From Podospora bellae-mahoneyi (taxonomy: Eukaryota; Ascomycota; Sordariomycetes; Sordariales; Podosporaceae): DNA of 64,000 nt. A program made the position numbers and the translations under genes. Under the pieces are notes generated by a model. That model was not told the DNA's origin. It saw only the letters and a program-made list of their open reading frames with translations, and ran no database searches. The DNA is taken from NCBI RefSeq assembly GCF_035222275.1, contig NC_085886.1, forward strand, positions 992,001 through 1,056,000, written 5' to 3'. This document shows, piece by piece, positions 23,170-36,200 of the stretch; the first letter of the stretch is position 1; every line of letters starts with the position of its first letter.

Positions 23170-26100
23170 ATGAGTAAAATGGAGCAAGAAGACCCTGTAT
23201 GTTGCTGCTAGGGCATCAGCTTATATGGGCAACAGCAAACTAACAACAATGCGCCCGTTCAGGTACAGCCATTGCGCCTCTCCAAGGGGAGCAACGGCAG
23301 CGCGCCATCTCCTCAGTCGACTCGACCCAGCGGAATTCCTCGTCCGCTTTCCGAGATCTCACCCCACGAGAGACGTAGAAACTCTCCCAGCTGGAACCAG
23401 GCGACCCAGGTAAGACATCCGCATTGCTTGAAACCCTGCCGAGGATTGCGGCTGATGTGTGGTGGGTTCTGTGTAGAAACCAGCGACAATGACAGATTCT
23501 TCGCCATTCCAGTCGTCGCCCCTGGAGAACGTCACATCGCCCCGTCTCTTCTGGCAGAACCGCAGCTTCAATTCGGACGAGCGCACTGGCTCACCCACCC
23601 GCCGCTCATCCATCGAACGATTGCAAAAGGCTTCCCGCGTCAAGAACAGCAATCTCCGGGCCCTGGAGCAGAAGGAGGAGTACGACCCGGCCAAAATCCC
23701 CGATATCCAACGCCCTCTCTCTAAGATTCAGGGGAATAACTTTGGCGGCGGCGGCGTCAATGGTTTTCAGGGACGACCACTATTTGGCCACGGCAAGAGC
23801 CAGAGCACCACCAGCATCCCTATCCTGAATCCGCCCTCCCTGACGAAAGCAGCAACGATGCCGATTTCCACCTCGCCCATCCGGCCGACAACGCCCAGCA
23901 AGGAGTCCGGATCACCGCTGAAATCCTCTCTCTCGTCAAATCGATTCAAGAGCAGCTTTGATCACGAGACAGGAACGTGGTCCGATATATCTGGAGACGA
24001 GCGTCGTCTGCCCGAGGGCAAGTCGCTGCACCGCCATGCAAAGAGCGTCACTTTCGATCAAGCGCCTCCTCAAGTCAACGAGTACGAGATGGCCACCCCC
24101 GCTCCTTCTTCGATCGGCAGCAACTCGAGGGAGGGCAGCTATGATTCCACCGACGAGGACGATGACGATGACCATTACATGATTCACAACATGGACCAAG
24201 ACGACAGCTTTGACGCGTCACTGGAGGATACCGACAAGACGCCTGTGGTGGGTCCCGATGACTGGAGGCACAACAATCACGAGGATCCGTTTGACAGAAG
24301 CCCAATGCCGGATGATCTGCCGCCCATTCCTAGACCCCATCATCAGCGCACTGATTCGTCGGCCTCCAATGGGGAAAGCCGCCCGCTGCCACCTCTCCCT
24401 GGCATGGACGGAACTTCAAGAAGCCTCCCTTCTCCTCCCTCCGCTTCCAAGTTGGAGGCTCAGGGTCTTGGTAACAGCAGGATGCCTCTGGAGGAGCGGT
24501 TGAAGCTTATGATGCTTTCTGACGATGGCAAGTCTGCGGCCGAGCAGCAACGAGAGCGTCGCATGCGCCGTGCTGGTGCCCGTGGTAGCCAGACACCCGA
24601 TCACGAGTCTAAGAGCCCCGTTGTTCAGCCACAGGAAGACGAAGAGGAGCTTGACACTGTCGGCGAGCTTTCGGGCCTCGACGAGTACCAGCTGCCTCCG
24701 CGCATTTCTCGCGAGTCCATCCTCCGACGTGTTAATGGCAACAAGGCGCTGGACCGCGAGTCCGACTACAACTTTTCATCACCCGCCGTTGGCATGTCTC
24801 CCGGCCGCCAAGTTTACGACCCCGACGTTCCCATTCCCAGCACCGAGGACAATGTTTCTGTTCTCGGCGACGAGCCAGTCTCTGTTTTGGATGATGAGTC
24901 GGATTACGACTCGGATCAAGGAAGCGTCATCATCAAGCGCGATCCTGCTGATCAGGAGTCTGACCTGTACTCGATTCCCGACACGTACGAACGGTCCGAG
25001 GTCACTGACGACTATTCTTCCGACTATGATAGCGACAGTCGGTTTGATGAGGAAAGCCAGTACTCCGAGGGGACGGACCTGCATGTGACCAAGTCATCAC
25101 AGACTCAGGAGGATGATCAGGTTCCTACCCCCAGGGCAACTACTCCGGTGGATGAGCCCACTCCTCTGGCTCAAGAAGCCGAGAAGGCGCTCCCCGAGGC
25201 GCCCAAGGAAAACCGTCTGTCTAGGGGATTGGAGGCTTCCTTGTTGCCCAAGCCTGAAGAGAAGGAGGCTGTTCCCGGGCCGGAGAAGGCTTCGCAACCC
25301 GAGCCGCTACCACAACCTGAGAAGAGGCCTCTTACCCCGGAGCTGCAGCTCAGACGATCTCTTACCAAGCCCGAGTACGACGGGACCGGGTGGGGAGAAG
25401 ATGAGTTTGAGGAGTCCGATCCGGGCACTCCGGAATCGGTCATCCACCGGCCCATGCCAGACAGCGATGACGAAGAAGCCAGAGCCTCACCGGCCATTCC
25501 CGAGCAGATCGCGACCATCAAATCCGCCTCTGGCTCCAAGCTCAAGACCAGGCCTTCTGCCACACCAGCTGACCTGGCCACCATGCGCGAGGCGCGCAGG
25601 CAAGTCAGTCGGGAGGTTCCCCCCATCCCCGACCGCCACAGGAACAGGCTCTCTGTCAACATGGACAACGAGCTGGCACCCCCCGCCGAGGACGACTACA
25701 TGGACCGTCACCCGAGCTTTAAGAAGCGGAGCCTGACACTGGATCTCGACCTTGGCCTTAGCCTAGACAAGGACTTTGACCGGGTGATCGAAGCACAAAA
25801 GGTTGCGTCTGACCAGCTTTCCTTGATTCCCCCCTTTGATTTTTCTGCTGTTCACACTCCGAGCTTGGCGGAGGCGTTTTCTCCTGACAAGGAGGAGTTT
25901 TCTTTTGATCCTTCAGAAACTACTACTACGAATATTGGTGACGGTGATGCTAACAATACTACTCCACGAAAACAGCGCGGGTACCTCATGCGGCAGAACA
26001 CAAAGGTCATCACTGCCAGTGATAAGATGACGGAGGACTTCAGGGCTCGGTCGGCGGGGAATAGCCCGACCAAGGCGGTGCAGAGGCCGCAGAGCTGGAC

Positions 26101-27667
26101 GGTGGAGCCGTGGAACAGCCAGCCGGCTAGGAAGAGGAGCTTCAAGAAGAAGCCGAGTAACTTGGGCGCTTCCGGGCCTGTTCCCCCGCTGCCTGGGCAG
26201 GAGAGTAATGCTGCTGCTGTCGCGACGCAGAGCGGGAACGACGAGGATGTGGGTGCGGAGCTGAGCCCGGAGGATGAAAATGGGGAGAGGGGAAGGCTCT
26301 TTGTTAAAGTGATGGGGGTCAAGGATCTGGATTTGCCTATTCCTAAGAGTATGTTTTTTTTACTTTCTTGGGCTGAACAAGTTGATGGCTAACGCGAGAC
26401 AGATGAACGAACCTGGTTCAGTCTCACGCTCGACAACGGAGTCCACTGCGTGACGACGGCCTGGCTGGAACTGGCCCGCAACGCGCCCATCGGGCAAGAA
26501 TTCGAATTGGTTGTCCCCAACGACTTGGAGTTCCAGCTGACGTTGAACGTCAAGCTGGAGAAGCCGGTCGAGAAGCCCGTGGCCAAGGCGCTGCCATCGC
26601 CTACTAAGCTCAGCAAACCCAAGACGTCGGCCTTTTCCAGGGTGTTTGCCTCGCCCAAGAAGAGGAAGGAGATGGAGCTCCGGCAAAGGCAGGCAGAGGA
26701 GGAAGAGAGGCTTGCCGCTCAGCGGGAGGCGCAGGCGAGACAGATGAAGAGCCAGCCTACGGCGTGGGACTTGCTGAGCCCGCTGGCGGCGGACGATGGC
26801 TCTTTTGCCAGGGCGTACGTCTGCCTCAAGGACCACGAGAGCAAGTGTTTTGGCAGGCCCTATCTCGTCGACGTGGCGGCATTCAACGAGTGGGCGATGG
26901 AGGACGCGGGTTTTGCGTCTAGTGTTAAGAGCAAGAGGGGGAATATGGGACCTGGCTCTGTCGTGAGGCGGGCGCCGTACAAGATTGGAAAGCTGGAGCT
27001 GCAGCTGTTGTTTGTGCCGAGGCCCAAGGGGGCGACGGATGAGGACATGCCGAAATCTATGAACAGCTGCATCAGGGAGATGAAGGCTGCGGAGGAGAGG
27101 TTGGCGAGGTGCTGGGAGGGGCATCTCAGCCAGCAGGGCGGGGATTGTCCCTACTGGAGGAGGAGGTATTTCAAGCTTGTCGGGACAAAGTTGACGGCTT
27201 ACCACGAGGCTACGAGGCAGCCCAGGGCCACGATTAATTTGGCGAATGCCAAGAGGTTGATCGATGATCGGAGGACGCTGATGGAGAAGGAGACGCTTGG
27301 GAAGGGGGGCAAGAGGAGGAGGAGCGCGTTTGCGGAGGATGAGGAGGGGTACATGTTTGTGGAGGAGGGGTTCAGGATCAGGTTCAACAACGGGGAGTTG
27401 ATTGACTTTTATGCAGACACGGCCGAGGACAAGGAGGGGTGGATGAAGGTGCTTGGGGAGGTGGTGGGGAAGGAAGTGGTGCCCGGGGACGGGGTGGATG
27501 ATGTTGTTGGCTCTGTGGTGGCGGGAGGAGCGGGAGGGTCGAAGATGAAGGGGAAGTGGTGCGAGTTGGTGATGAAGAGGGAGGAGCAGCTGAAGCGGAA
27601 GGAGTCGGCTAGCCAGGGGGGTGGCGGGAGGAGGGTGCATTCTAGGACTAAGAGTGCTTTGACTTGA
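23170..27667 (+). CDS. BUD4: Bud4/anillin-like septation scaffold with C-terminal PH domain
   Basis: Four exons, 23170..23196, 23263..23409, 23477..26348 and 26403..27667, with introns of 66, 67 and 54 nt, give 1436 residues. The first coding exon is only 27 nt (MSKMEQEDP); the in-frame ATG at 23179 is an alternative start. About 900 residues are disordered and rich in Ser/Pro/Asp, with acidic patches, repeated serine-rich motifs and PPLPG-like stretches. The anillin-like homology region starts near residue 985 (RLFVKVMGVKDLDLPIPK, then NERTWFSLTLDNGVHCVTT across the last intron). A PH domain occupies about 1250-1370 (GHLSQQGGDCPYWRRRYFKL ... FYADTAEDKEGWMKVL). Bud4 proteins bind septins and membrane lipids and mark the site of septum formation with the Rho4/Bud3 module in filamentous fungi. 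Confidence 0.92.
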
Positions 27668-29338
27668 GGTTTTCTATCCTGGGGTGTAGTTTTCTTTTTG
27701 CTCTTTCTGGTTTTGGCGCTGCCTTATTTTTTCTATTTTTTCTTTCACATCTGTTTATCACTTGCATTACTGGGAGCGCAAAGGGAGGGAAGGGAACTTT
27801 GGGATGGGCAGGCAGGCAGGGCGTAAGAGAGGGAAGGAGTTGATTGGGGGGGGGGCAAGGGGGGGGAAGGGAGTCAGTCAATCTGCATAGGGTAGTAGTT
27901 CTTGTTGGAGTAAGGTATATTGGGGACTAAGAGGTGGTGGTTGGATGTTGGAACACACACATATGGGACGACTACGACAGAAGTCATCACAGCAACAACA
28001 ACAACAGCAATGTTTCATTGCTTGTTTTTTTATTTTATTTGTTTTTGTTATTCCACTCTTGCCCTTGCCTTTTGCTACCTTACTGAGTAGTATTGGCACA
28101 CCCAACACAAGATGTCTACTTGTCTATTTTGTTGCTTTTCAGCCCTGTCGCGTTGGCTTTTTTGAGTTGTATATCCCTTTTTCGTTCTTGAGTGCAAGAA
28201 AGAAAAAAGTTGAGTTTGGTGTAGGTGGTTGGAGATTGTGTTGGGGGTTTTAGAGAGAGGGGGGGGTGGGATAGGTTTCGTTGGTGTGTGTGTGTGAAGA
28301 GAACTTTGGTTTCTTGTGTATTGATTGTCGTTGTTGAATTTGAGAAGCTAGTTGTATTAGGCAGTATTTACCTACTTGTTGAATTTAAAATAAAAAAAGG
28401 TTTAACCTGCGGTTTTTTGTTACTGGGGATTTTGTGAAGGGTATTGGTTTGAAGTGCTACTGCAGATTTCCTTGGAATTGTCTGATGATGGGTTTTCGGG
28501 TTCTTCATCGTGTCATAGGGTTCATATCGCTGACATTCTGTAGCATGATAACCTGCTGTTGTTGTGGTTTCCTCATTCGACTCTTCCTTTTGCCTGTATC
28601 TCTTGACCCAGAGTCTGAGATATCTCGACCCTTTGCAAGCCTTGCAAAGTCCGCAGCGTCAACGAAGAAGAATCTGCGTCACTGAACGGTGATGATGAAA
28701 TGACGATTTCGTGTCACCAGACCCTTTGGCATTTTCGTGAGCCTTGTGTATAAAGTAGTTTCGACAACGTAACTGATCGCCCTCTCTCTATATATATCCT
28801 TCTCGTTTATGCAACTGCCGGTTTTTTTTTGCCACCTCGATCTTCAATGATCATCGTCACCTACCACCATGTACAGTGCCAGCCGACCCGTTTGATCATC
28901 TGATCTGTGCATATGAGTGCATTAATTCATTTTTTATGTAGGTAGGTAGTGTTACAAGGAAACGGTGATATTATGAAAGGGTTGGGTAGGTTTTGTTACC
29001 TATAGTGGATCAGATCATCATGGATGGGTATGGAGGAGGACGGGAGTATCCGGTGATAGTCCGGCACAGACAGACAGATCAGGCACCGTGTTTGTTTCGG
29101 GGGTAGCAGTACTGTCTGTCTGTTCTACCCGCTTTAGGTCCCCGCCCATACCGACCCGTAGTTCCCGTGTCCTCCGTCTCCGGGATGTGGTGTGGTGTCA
29201 TCAGGTCCGGGGTTACACATACACACACACACACCGTATTTTTGAAGGTCCGTTCAGGGTCCCACCGTAGGTCAGTCACCGTTGTTTTGGAGGTGCCACT
29301 CCGTATTTGTGTTTGCTGCTCACCGTAAGTTTGGAGTC

Positions 29339-29359
29339 TTTTTTTTTTTTTTTTTTTTT
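29339..29359. repeat. Poly-T tract (T21)
   Basis: Uninterrupted run of 21 T. A second T17 run lies at 29495-29511. Both are in gene-free DNA. Confidence 0.9.
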
Positions 29360-31073
29360 GCTTGAAAGGGGGGTCTTCACCGTATTCCGTGGGGTTACAG
29401 TCTCGCCTCCGCAGTGGTTCGTTCCCAACCCGCGGAACCCTGAAAATGATACCCGGCCGCCGGGACACACAAGGTTCGAGAACGGTGGAGAAGCTTTTTT
29501 TTTTTTTTTTTCTTGTCCCGTTCACACACCGCCGTTCAGGGGCCGCCGCCGCCGTCGCCCGGAATGGGGACCAGGTTGCTCCACTTTCAGGTACCGGAGT
29601 CGGAGTCGGAGGAGTCTCATCACCCCTTACTGCGGCGCAGGAACACGATAGGCAAGGTACAAAGATAGATGCGCTGGCAGTGTGGGAGAACAAAAGAAGA
29701 AAAGCTTCTGCTGCATAATCTCGCTCCTCTTTTTTTCCACCACGGGGAAGAGCATCCGTATGCTACTCAGATACACTGCAAGTGGAGAGAGTGTGCTTGC
29801 TGTCAATGTGTCAGTGAGGCCGTAGTGCAGGTACCACAGATGGCCAGTTTTGGGCTGATCTACAGCAAAAATAATAGTTGTATGTTTCACCTAGTTGGTG
29901 TAAGTGAAGATATTCAGACAAAGCCCCCCTCGCTCTCCAACAACAACAACAAAAAAAAAAAAAAAACTAAAGGGGTCAAGTCCCAAGTGAAGACTCTTCT
30001 AGCGCCATCCCGTCGTTGTCGATCGATCTCGATGAGATAGATACCTCTCGGATTTCAGAATTTTCATCACCAACCCGCATCAGTCAGCGGTCACAGGACT
30101 GTCTGACTGTTGACAGTGAACAATCTCGTAAGCTGTCCACCACCCACTTTTTCCAGCTGGGGTGGATAGCAAGAGCTTCTTTTTCCGTGGGGGGAGGGGG
30201 GAGAAAATAAAAAACTTGGTCTTTTTTATTACCCAGTGAACAAAAACAAACCCTTCGTCCACTACCCCATATTCCCCACAGCGCTAGTCTATCCCGTCCT
30301 GCTGCCGCCCCCGCTTAACGTCCGATTTTCCTTAACCAACGCAGCGCAGATCACTTTCCTTCCCTCTCGTCCGGACAGGCTGGAAACTTCTTCTGCGGTG
30401 AGAAGAAAAGAGAGAAGTGTCTACTGGCTGTGTGCGAAAGGGGTGGAGAAATTAGGCTGTGTTCTTTTGTAAAATGGAGAACATATATCGGTGCCTTGCA
30501 TATACAGACCGCGGCAGACTATATCGGCACAGAAAAGAAAACAGAGATTTATTCTGTTGCCTGGTGTAACTGTTGGGTAAAGATCTAGAACTTGCACAAA
30601 TCTAGCAAACATGTGAGACATATTGCCCAGCTCCTCACCTCGGTCAACCACAACCCCTTTCTCATCTGCCGCTCATTCATCACGGATATCAAACCCAATA
30701 TTGAACGCCCCCCCCAACCCCCCTCCCTCTTCACCGAAAAACCATATTAAATCAATATTTCCCCTTCCACCTCACACAGCATAGATTAACTCTGCCCTCC
30801 CCCCTCTCCCACCGCCAAAAGACAAGGTGAGGTCATCCCCCCTCTCCTCCAAAAAACCCAGCGTCCCATCCAATTCAGGAACCCACATCTTATTACCCCA
30901 TATTCTCGGTCTTTGCTTGTTTGCCAGCAAGCTCCAACCAACCCCACCACCCGTGTAACCATATTCTATCTCCACCAGTCCATCCACACCAAGCAAGCAG
31001 TTCCACTTGTTCCACAACGGTCACCAAGACAGATCAAGCGAAACAAGAAGCGAAAAAGCAAATGCATCATTCT

Positions 31074-31076
<3 letters not shown>

Positions 31077-31105
<29 letters not shown>
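31077..31105. repeat. (TG)14 microsatellite
   Basis: Perfect dinucleotide repeat of about 14 units in gene-free DNA, followed at about 31188-31199 by a short TCCG tetranucleotide repeat. Confidence 0.95.
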
Positions 31106-31935
31106 TGTATTCAGCCAATTCAATTGTGTAATTAAACGAAAAATGTGTGTTTTGTTTGAGCGGTGTGACATGTCCCATCCGTCCGTCCGTCCGTATCCGG
31201 AAATCAAAAAAAAGCCCCCATCGTGATAAAAAAAAGAAAGCTCCGTTCATGCCAAGAGCGAAATAAAAAAGACGTAACAAAGTTAGCTATATACATTTCA
31301 GACAGAAAGAGAAAAAAAAAAGAGGCCTGTGTTTCCTTTGCCAATAATCTCCAATACTATGCCGCCACCTCCAAGAAAGTTATAAATGCTAAAAATAAGT
31401 AGAGTAGTAAGCTCAGATGTCCTCCTCAAGACCCCCCGAAACGAATAATAGTCCTCCTCTCCATGATTTGTCATGCTCCAAGGAATAAAAAAATGTTGCT
31501 TTTTTCCCATCTATTATCTTCAGATAAAACCTCGCCCATGCCGCTAAGCTTTTTGTTGAAAACACATATCCCAAACATGAAAACAAAATTAGTAGTAAGT
31601 GACAATGAAGAAAGGCACCAAGAAGGGGAGGTGGTTTGTGATGATGTGGGACGTTAACCAAGTCCACGGCAACCACCAATCCCTCCCTCCCTCTTCCCCT
31701 GTACAGCGCGTGCCCAGCCGAGGGACCAACCCCGCGCTAAGAAATGCAGGTGTGCCCCAGAAAACGCCTCTTTTTTTGATGCTGGCCTGTAATGTGCCAA
31801 GACAGATGTGGAAAGCCTGAGGATGGCATCCCCGCCGCTCCCCATGCTGAACCGGCTCACCCGTGTGTGGGGTACCGAGAAATCAAAAGATCCTGAAAGC
31901 TGCACGAGTGGCAGCTGGGGTTGGGAGGTGTGATG

Positions 31936-31968
31936 CTGCTGCTGCTGCTGCTGCTGCTGCTACTGCTG
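31936..31968. repeat. (CTG)8-CTA-(CTG)2 trinucleotide repeat
   Basis: Eleven-unit CTG repeat with one interruption, about 270 bp downstream of the ECL1-like stop, in its 3' flank (CAG on the gene strand). Confidence 0.9.
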
Positions 31969-32237
31969 AAGCACAGCCAGCACACAAGAGAGGGCAGATT
32001 GTGCCATTCAGCACCCCGCGCGGAATGTTGCACTGCAACAGCTCGGCCAACCAAACCCCCACATGGAGAGAGATAAAGAAGGATCAGAAAAGTCCTTTTC
32101 CTAATCAAGACAGCTCTTGACTTTGCGTCCCTGGGTCCCAACGACTGCAATCAGCGTTGCCTTTTCCGACAGCATCGCTGCATTGCCATGCGAGGCTACC
32201 CGCACCCGCTCCTCGCATGACTTTCAATGCGGGAGAA

Positions 32238-33268
32238 CTACCTCCCGGAGGCGAGCATGGGTGTAACGAGTTCGATGCTCTTTGGTCTAGAGTAAACACC
32301 AGGCCTGCGTGACGGAAGGGGTCTGTCAACCGAGGAGCCGTAGTGGTCGTAGTACGCGCCGTCGTAAGTGGTCGAAAAGTAACTCGAGGTGGGTTTCGTG
32401 TACGAGTTGTCTGGGCTTGTAGCAGTGCCCCTGCCAAACGACCAGACACCGCTGTGGGAGGTACCCATCATGGGTGACGTGGGACTCGGTGGGCGGATGT
32501 ATAGTGACGACTTGAGCGCATTTACGGCCGTTGAGGGCGGGGAAAAGTGCGTAGAGCTAGGCCTTGAAGGCGAGGCGCGGGGTACGATATCTCTGGGCTC
32601 TGGAGCTCCCGAGTAGAAAGGGTACTGAGTAGGTGGGTGACTTCCATGGCTCGGCGCCGTCGAGGCGCTAACCTGGTCATCGTACCGGCATCTAGATTGC
32701 AACATTAGCGCTGAGTCCAAAGAGATACATCATCTCGCAGAAGACTTACGTTTCTGAGCAGTAGAGGTTCTGGTCGTCGGCTGGAATGAACTGCTTCTCG
32801 CACACCATGCTACATCATTCAGTCAGCCGGGGTTCTTCCAAGGAAATCAAGACGTATGCAGGAACGGCAACCCGGACACTCCCCCAGAGAATGAGGTGCC
32901 CGGCGTGGTGGTTGACCCCTCTTTTCCCCCTCTTCGCTTGAGGTAACACAAATCACCTGCATGTCAGGTGACGATGCGGGCGGATGGAAAGGGAAGTGCT
33001 GCAGTTGCGAAACGTAAACGCTCCGAAACACTTACCAGTACTGCGGGAAGCTCTCCCGCTCCTCATCCCACCAGCGCTCATCATCCAGTTCCCTCTCTCT
33101 GTCCTCGCGACTCCTGCCCAGCTTTGGGGCGCTTTGCGGTGTGATTCTTCTCGTCATGGTGGTAGGTCTGGATGAGTGCTTCCTGTAGTTGGGGTCTGAT
33201 GCACCGACTGTTGCTTTGCGGACGTCGGTCATGGACGTGTTGCCCGACTTTCGACGGTGGTGATGCAT
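32238..33268 (-). CDS. ECL1: Ecl1-type lifespan regulatory factor
   Basis: Three exons, 33268..33036, 32809..32750 and 32691..32238, give 248 residues. The introns are 226 and 58 nt; the 226-nt one is much longer than any other in the window. The diagnostic motif is split over all three exons: QYCMVCEKQFIPADDQNLYC then SETCRYDD, giving Cys78, Cys81, Cys95 and Cys99 (CxxC-x13-CxxxC). This matches the short cysteine motif of fission yeast Ecl1-family proteins (Pfam lifespan regulatory factor). The N-terminus is basic (MHHHRRKSGN), with an acidic/aromatic DDERWWDEERESFP block just before the cysteines. The C-terminal half is Ser/Pro/Tyr-rich and disordered. Ecl1 proteins extend chronological lifespan and respond to nutrient or zinc status in yeasts; the role here is inferred. 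Confidence 0.85.
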
Positions 33269-36200
33269 GGAGACGAGCCTTGTGATTGGTGCAGCTCAGG
33301 GGAGCTCGAGGTGAAAGCGCAGGGCGTCGAGGCCAGGGAATGCTGGTTGGCTGTAGCTCGTCCCAAGTCCGTTGGGGTCCAAGTGTGGGGATGGAGATGG
33401 CCCAGACGGGGGAAGGCGGGGAATTTAGAGCTTCAGAGAGCAAGAACTGAAGAACCCGGGATAAAGCCTGTGTGGACAGCTAGGGGTTGGGGGTTGGGTG
33501 ACAATTGAGCGACGAAAAGATGATCCTTTTGAACTTGGCAAGTTGTCGTCCAAACAAGAAAAAGTTTTCCTCGCAATTGGAGCCCAGCAAAGGGGTGTGT
33601 CGTGCGGTGGCGAATATGTATGCTGCAGAAGAGATTTTTTTTTCCTCTTGGGTTGTCAGTGCTGTCGGTTGCTGGCGGCCTTTTGTGGACTGTGATGGTC
33701 CCTTGGTATTATGCCGGGCCACTCGATAGTTGGATTCTTGGGCCAGTAGTCTGCAATCGCTGAACCTTCGGGGAAGGTGTCTAATAACAGGGCTTGACTC
33801 GGGTTGCCGCCCAGCAGTGAGTCTGTGTTGCGTTGCGGTGCTGCTGACGGGCCACAACGTTGTGTGTCGCGACAACTCGTGGACTTGGCGTGCAAATCGG
33901 GTAGCCAAACGAGCAGGATTTTACCCCGCGCTTGTGTAGTCGGGATGTCTGTTATAGAAGAGAAGTGACGGTTCAGTTGATGGGAACACAAGTGGAAACT
34001 CGCGTGGTGGTGTGTGTGTCTTGTGTAAGTGTAGGTATGAAGATAGGTGGTAGTGTAGCTTGGAAGAGCTGTCTGAATGTCTTTGAACCGAAAAAAGACG
34101 GCACAGGCGAAGCTTGAGTGTGTGAGACGACCGACCAAGGCAGAGCTTTAAAAGACTTGATTCTTTGGGCTAATTATCAGATACTTTTGCGTGTCGGATG
34201 ACTCCTTTGACCAATTCCTGGGCGCTTCAGCTTGCGCATGGACCAACGCCGTGTCCTTCAAGGCTGCTGCCGAGAGCGGAGATGGACGGAGCTGGGTGAG
34301 CTTGTTGGTCTTGGCCAATCGTCTTTCACCGTCGGTGGGTGTGGTGCAAAGACGGGGAAGTGTATCGAAATGACAAAGATCCCCGGTCCAAGTGTGTTTC
34401 CCGCCAGCGTGGGCTCAGGTCAACGAGGGCAGGGTTAGACCTTGGATCCCCAAGAGCAGATGGAGCGATGTTGAGATCAGAATTTGGTGTGGTGGTGAGA
34501 CGACGAAGACTGGACAGGAGGCTGGAAGGGTCAGGTTGGCGAGAAGGGCAAGAGGGCGAAGAGAATGTCAGGGAATTGGGCGGGCTGTGTTCTTGTAGGT
34601 CACTGGATGGGTGAGAGGGGAGGAGGAGGGTTTCACCTGGGCGCTTTCGTGGGGTGGGTGAACACCCATGATGCAAACGTCAATTGAACCTGTCTTTGCA
34701 ACACAGTGTGAGGAGTGCCCCTCTTTCGGCCCCAGATCACTGGGCAGTGACAGGCCAGGGTCCCCAGAAGATGAGCAGGACAGGCCTTGTCTGCGATGAA
34801 GCGGTCCGGTGACAAATTTCGTGGGGGCGATGGTGGAATCTGGGACAATGGCTGGGCCGGGTAGCACAGACAATGTTGCGAGAGAATGTTGTGATATTTG
34901 GAAATCTGTCAGACTGTCACCGGATAATTCGGTGGCATTGTGTGATTTTCCAAGAACCTTGATGAGAGAGCTGCTTTCTGTTTTCAGTCAGTACCTCGCA
35001 GCAGCGCACAAGCAAAAAGGCGGACCACGAGGTGGAGGGCACCTGGCCAATCAGGTGCTGACGCCCTCCAACAATTCTGGGGAAATGCCAAATTCACACT
35101 CTCGACACTGCCCACCATGTTGACATTTTCTGGTTCACTTGATCATCACACCGAGTTGCTCTGGTCCAGTCACATCACCATGTTCCAGCCTCATCTCATC
35201 AGACCCGAATCCCGCTGTCATGGAAAAATTTTCTTTCATTTTCCACAGCCTAGGTCTTGGCGTCCACTCCACAACCGTCACGGCCGCCTCACCGTCTGTT
35301 GATAAACCAGCAAGCTCACGGATTTCTATCAACACTAGAGAACCGGATGCCAAGGTCTGTAAAGAACATCACGCCATGAACGATCTGCGCCGGGACTGGG
35401 TCTGTGGATCGCGGATGGATCGCATTGTTCAGCAATCTCCATCAGGGTCCTCCAAGCTCTCCCCCCAGGCTCCACCGGCGGCCAGGCACAGCAGGGAGGG
35501 TGGTACTATCGAGCCATCAAGGTATCGTCGACCTCTGCCTCAGCTGCCTCAACGCCCACCAACAGGGTCATCTTCAAGATAGGGCACCACAAACACGAGC
35601 GATCGGCCCGTGGAACTTTCGTATGCTCCCCGGCCTGCTATCGATCGCTGGGTGCATCATCCGGGGCCTTGGTCCGCAGCTACCATGACTTGCCCGTGTT
35701 GGAAACCCGCCCGCCCTGGACCGGCACGCAATATCAGGCCGTCCGAGCCATTCAAACGCCTTTTAGGTTCGGCCGCCCGGGCGTGGGGGTTCCTCAGAGC
35801 ATTGGTACATCAGACTGAAGCTCATCAACAAAATACACTCAACCCGCTCATTATTATTAACTCTCTCAGTCTGGCAACATTGCGTTGTACCACCTCAAGA
35901 GAGCTTCCATCTCAGACTCCTATCATCGGCCATCATGATATCCGTGCATTGGCAGCACTGCCGGCCATCTCGTTTCTCTGCACCACCCCCCCGCTTTCGA
36001 TCTGGGCGGCATATCTCTACCGCACCCTCAACAGATTGCTGCATCCTCGGAGTGACGCCAGACGCATCTGGGTAGAGCAAGCATATCTCGTATGCACCCT
36101 GTCTGCTGCACCAGTGTTGACCGAGGTGCCGGCGGCAGGCGGCCGGCCAATATCCCGTCGTCCGCGGGGCATGGTAATCTTTTTGACCGGTGCGGGTTGC

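Larger units (their letters stand above)
27668..32237. other. Gene-free region, 4.6 kb, between BUD4 and ECL1 3' ends
   Basis: No credible coding frame or structured RNA was found. The stretch contains a G-rich run at 27841-27870, long T tracts at 29339-29359 and 29495-29511, a cluster of CACCGT motifs (29084-29384), a TG repeat (31077-31105) and a CTG repeat (31936-31968). The minus frame of 204 codons at 29079-29693 consists of poly-Lys and CV-repeat translations of the T and CA tracts. A TATAAA at about 28749-28754 could mark an unannotated transcript. Confidence 0.5.

Noticed and set aside
26360-27640. 426-codon minus-strand open frame opposite the BUD4 C-terminal exon
   Set aside because: It is Pro/Leu/Arg/His-rich, antisense to the conserved anillin/PH region, and explained by GC-rich third positions of BUD4 codons.
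28686-28778. Possible box C/D snoRNA (GTGATGA ... CTGA)
   Set aside because: The flanks do not form a terminal stem and no guide region to rRNA was recognised.
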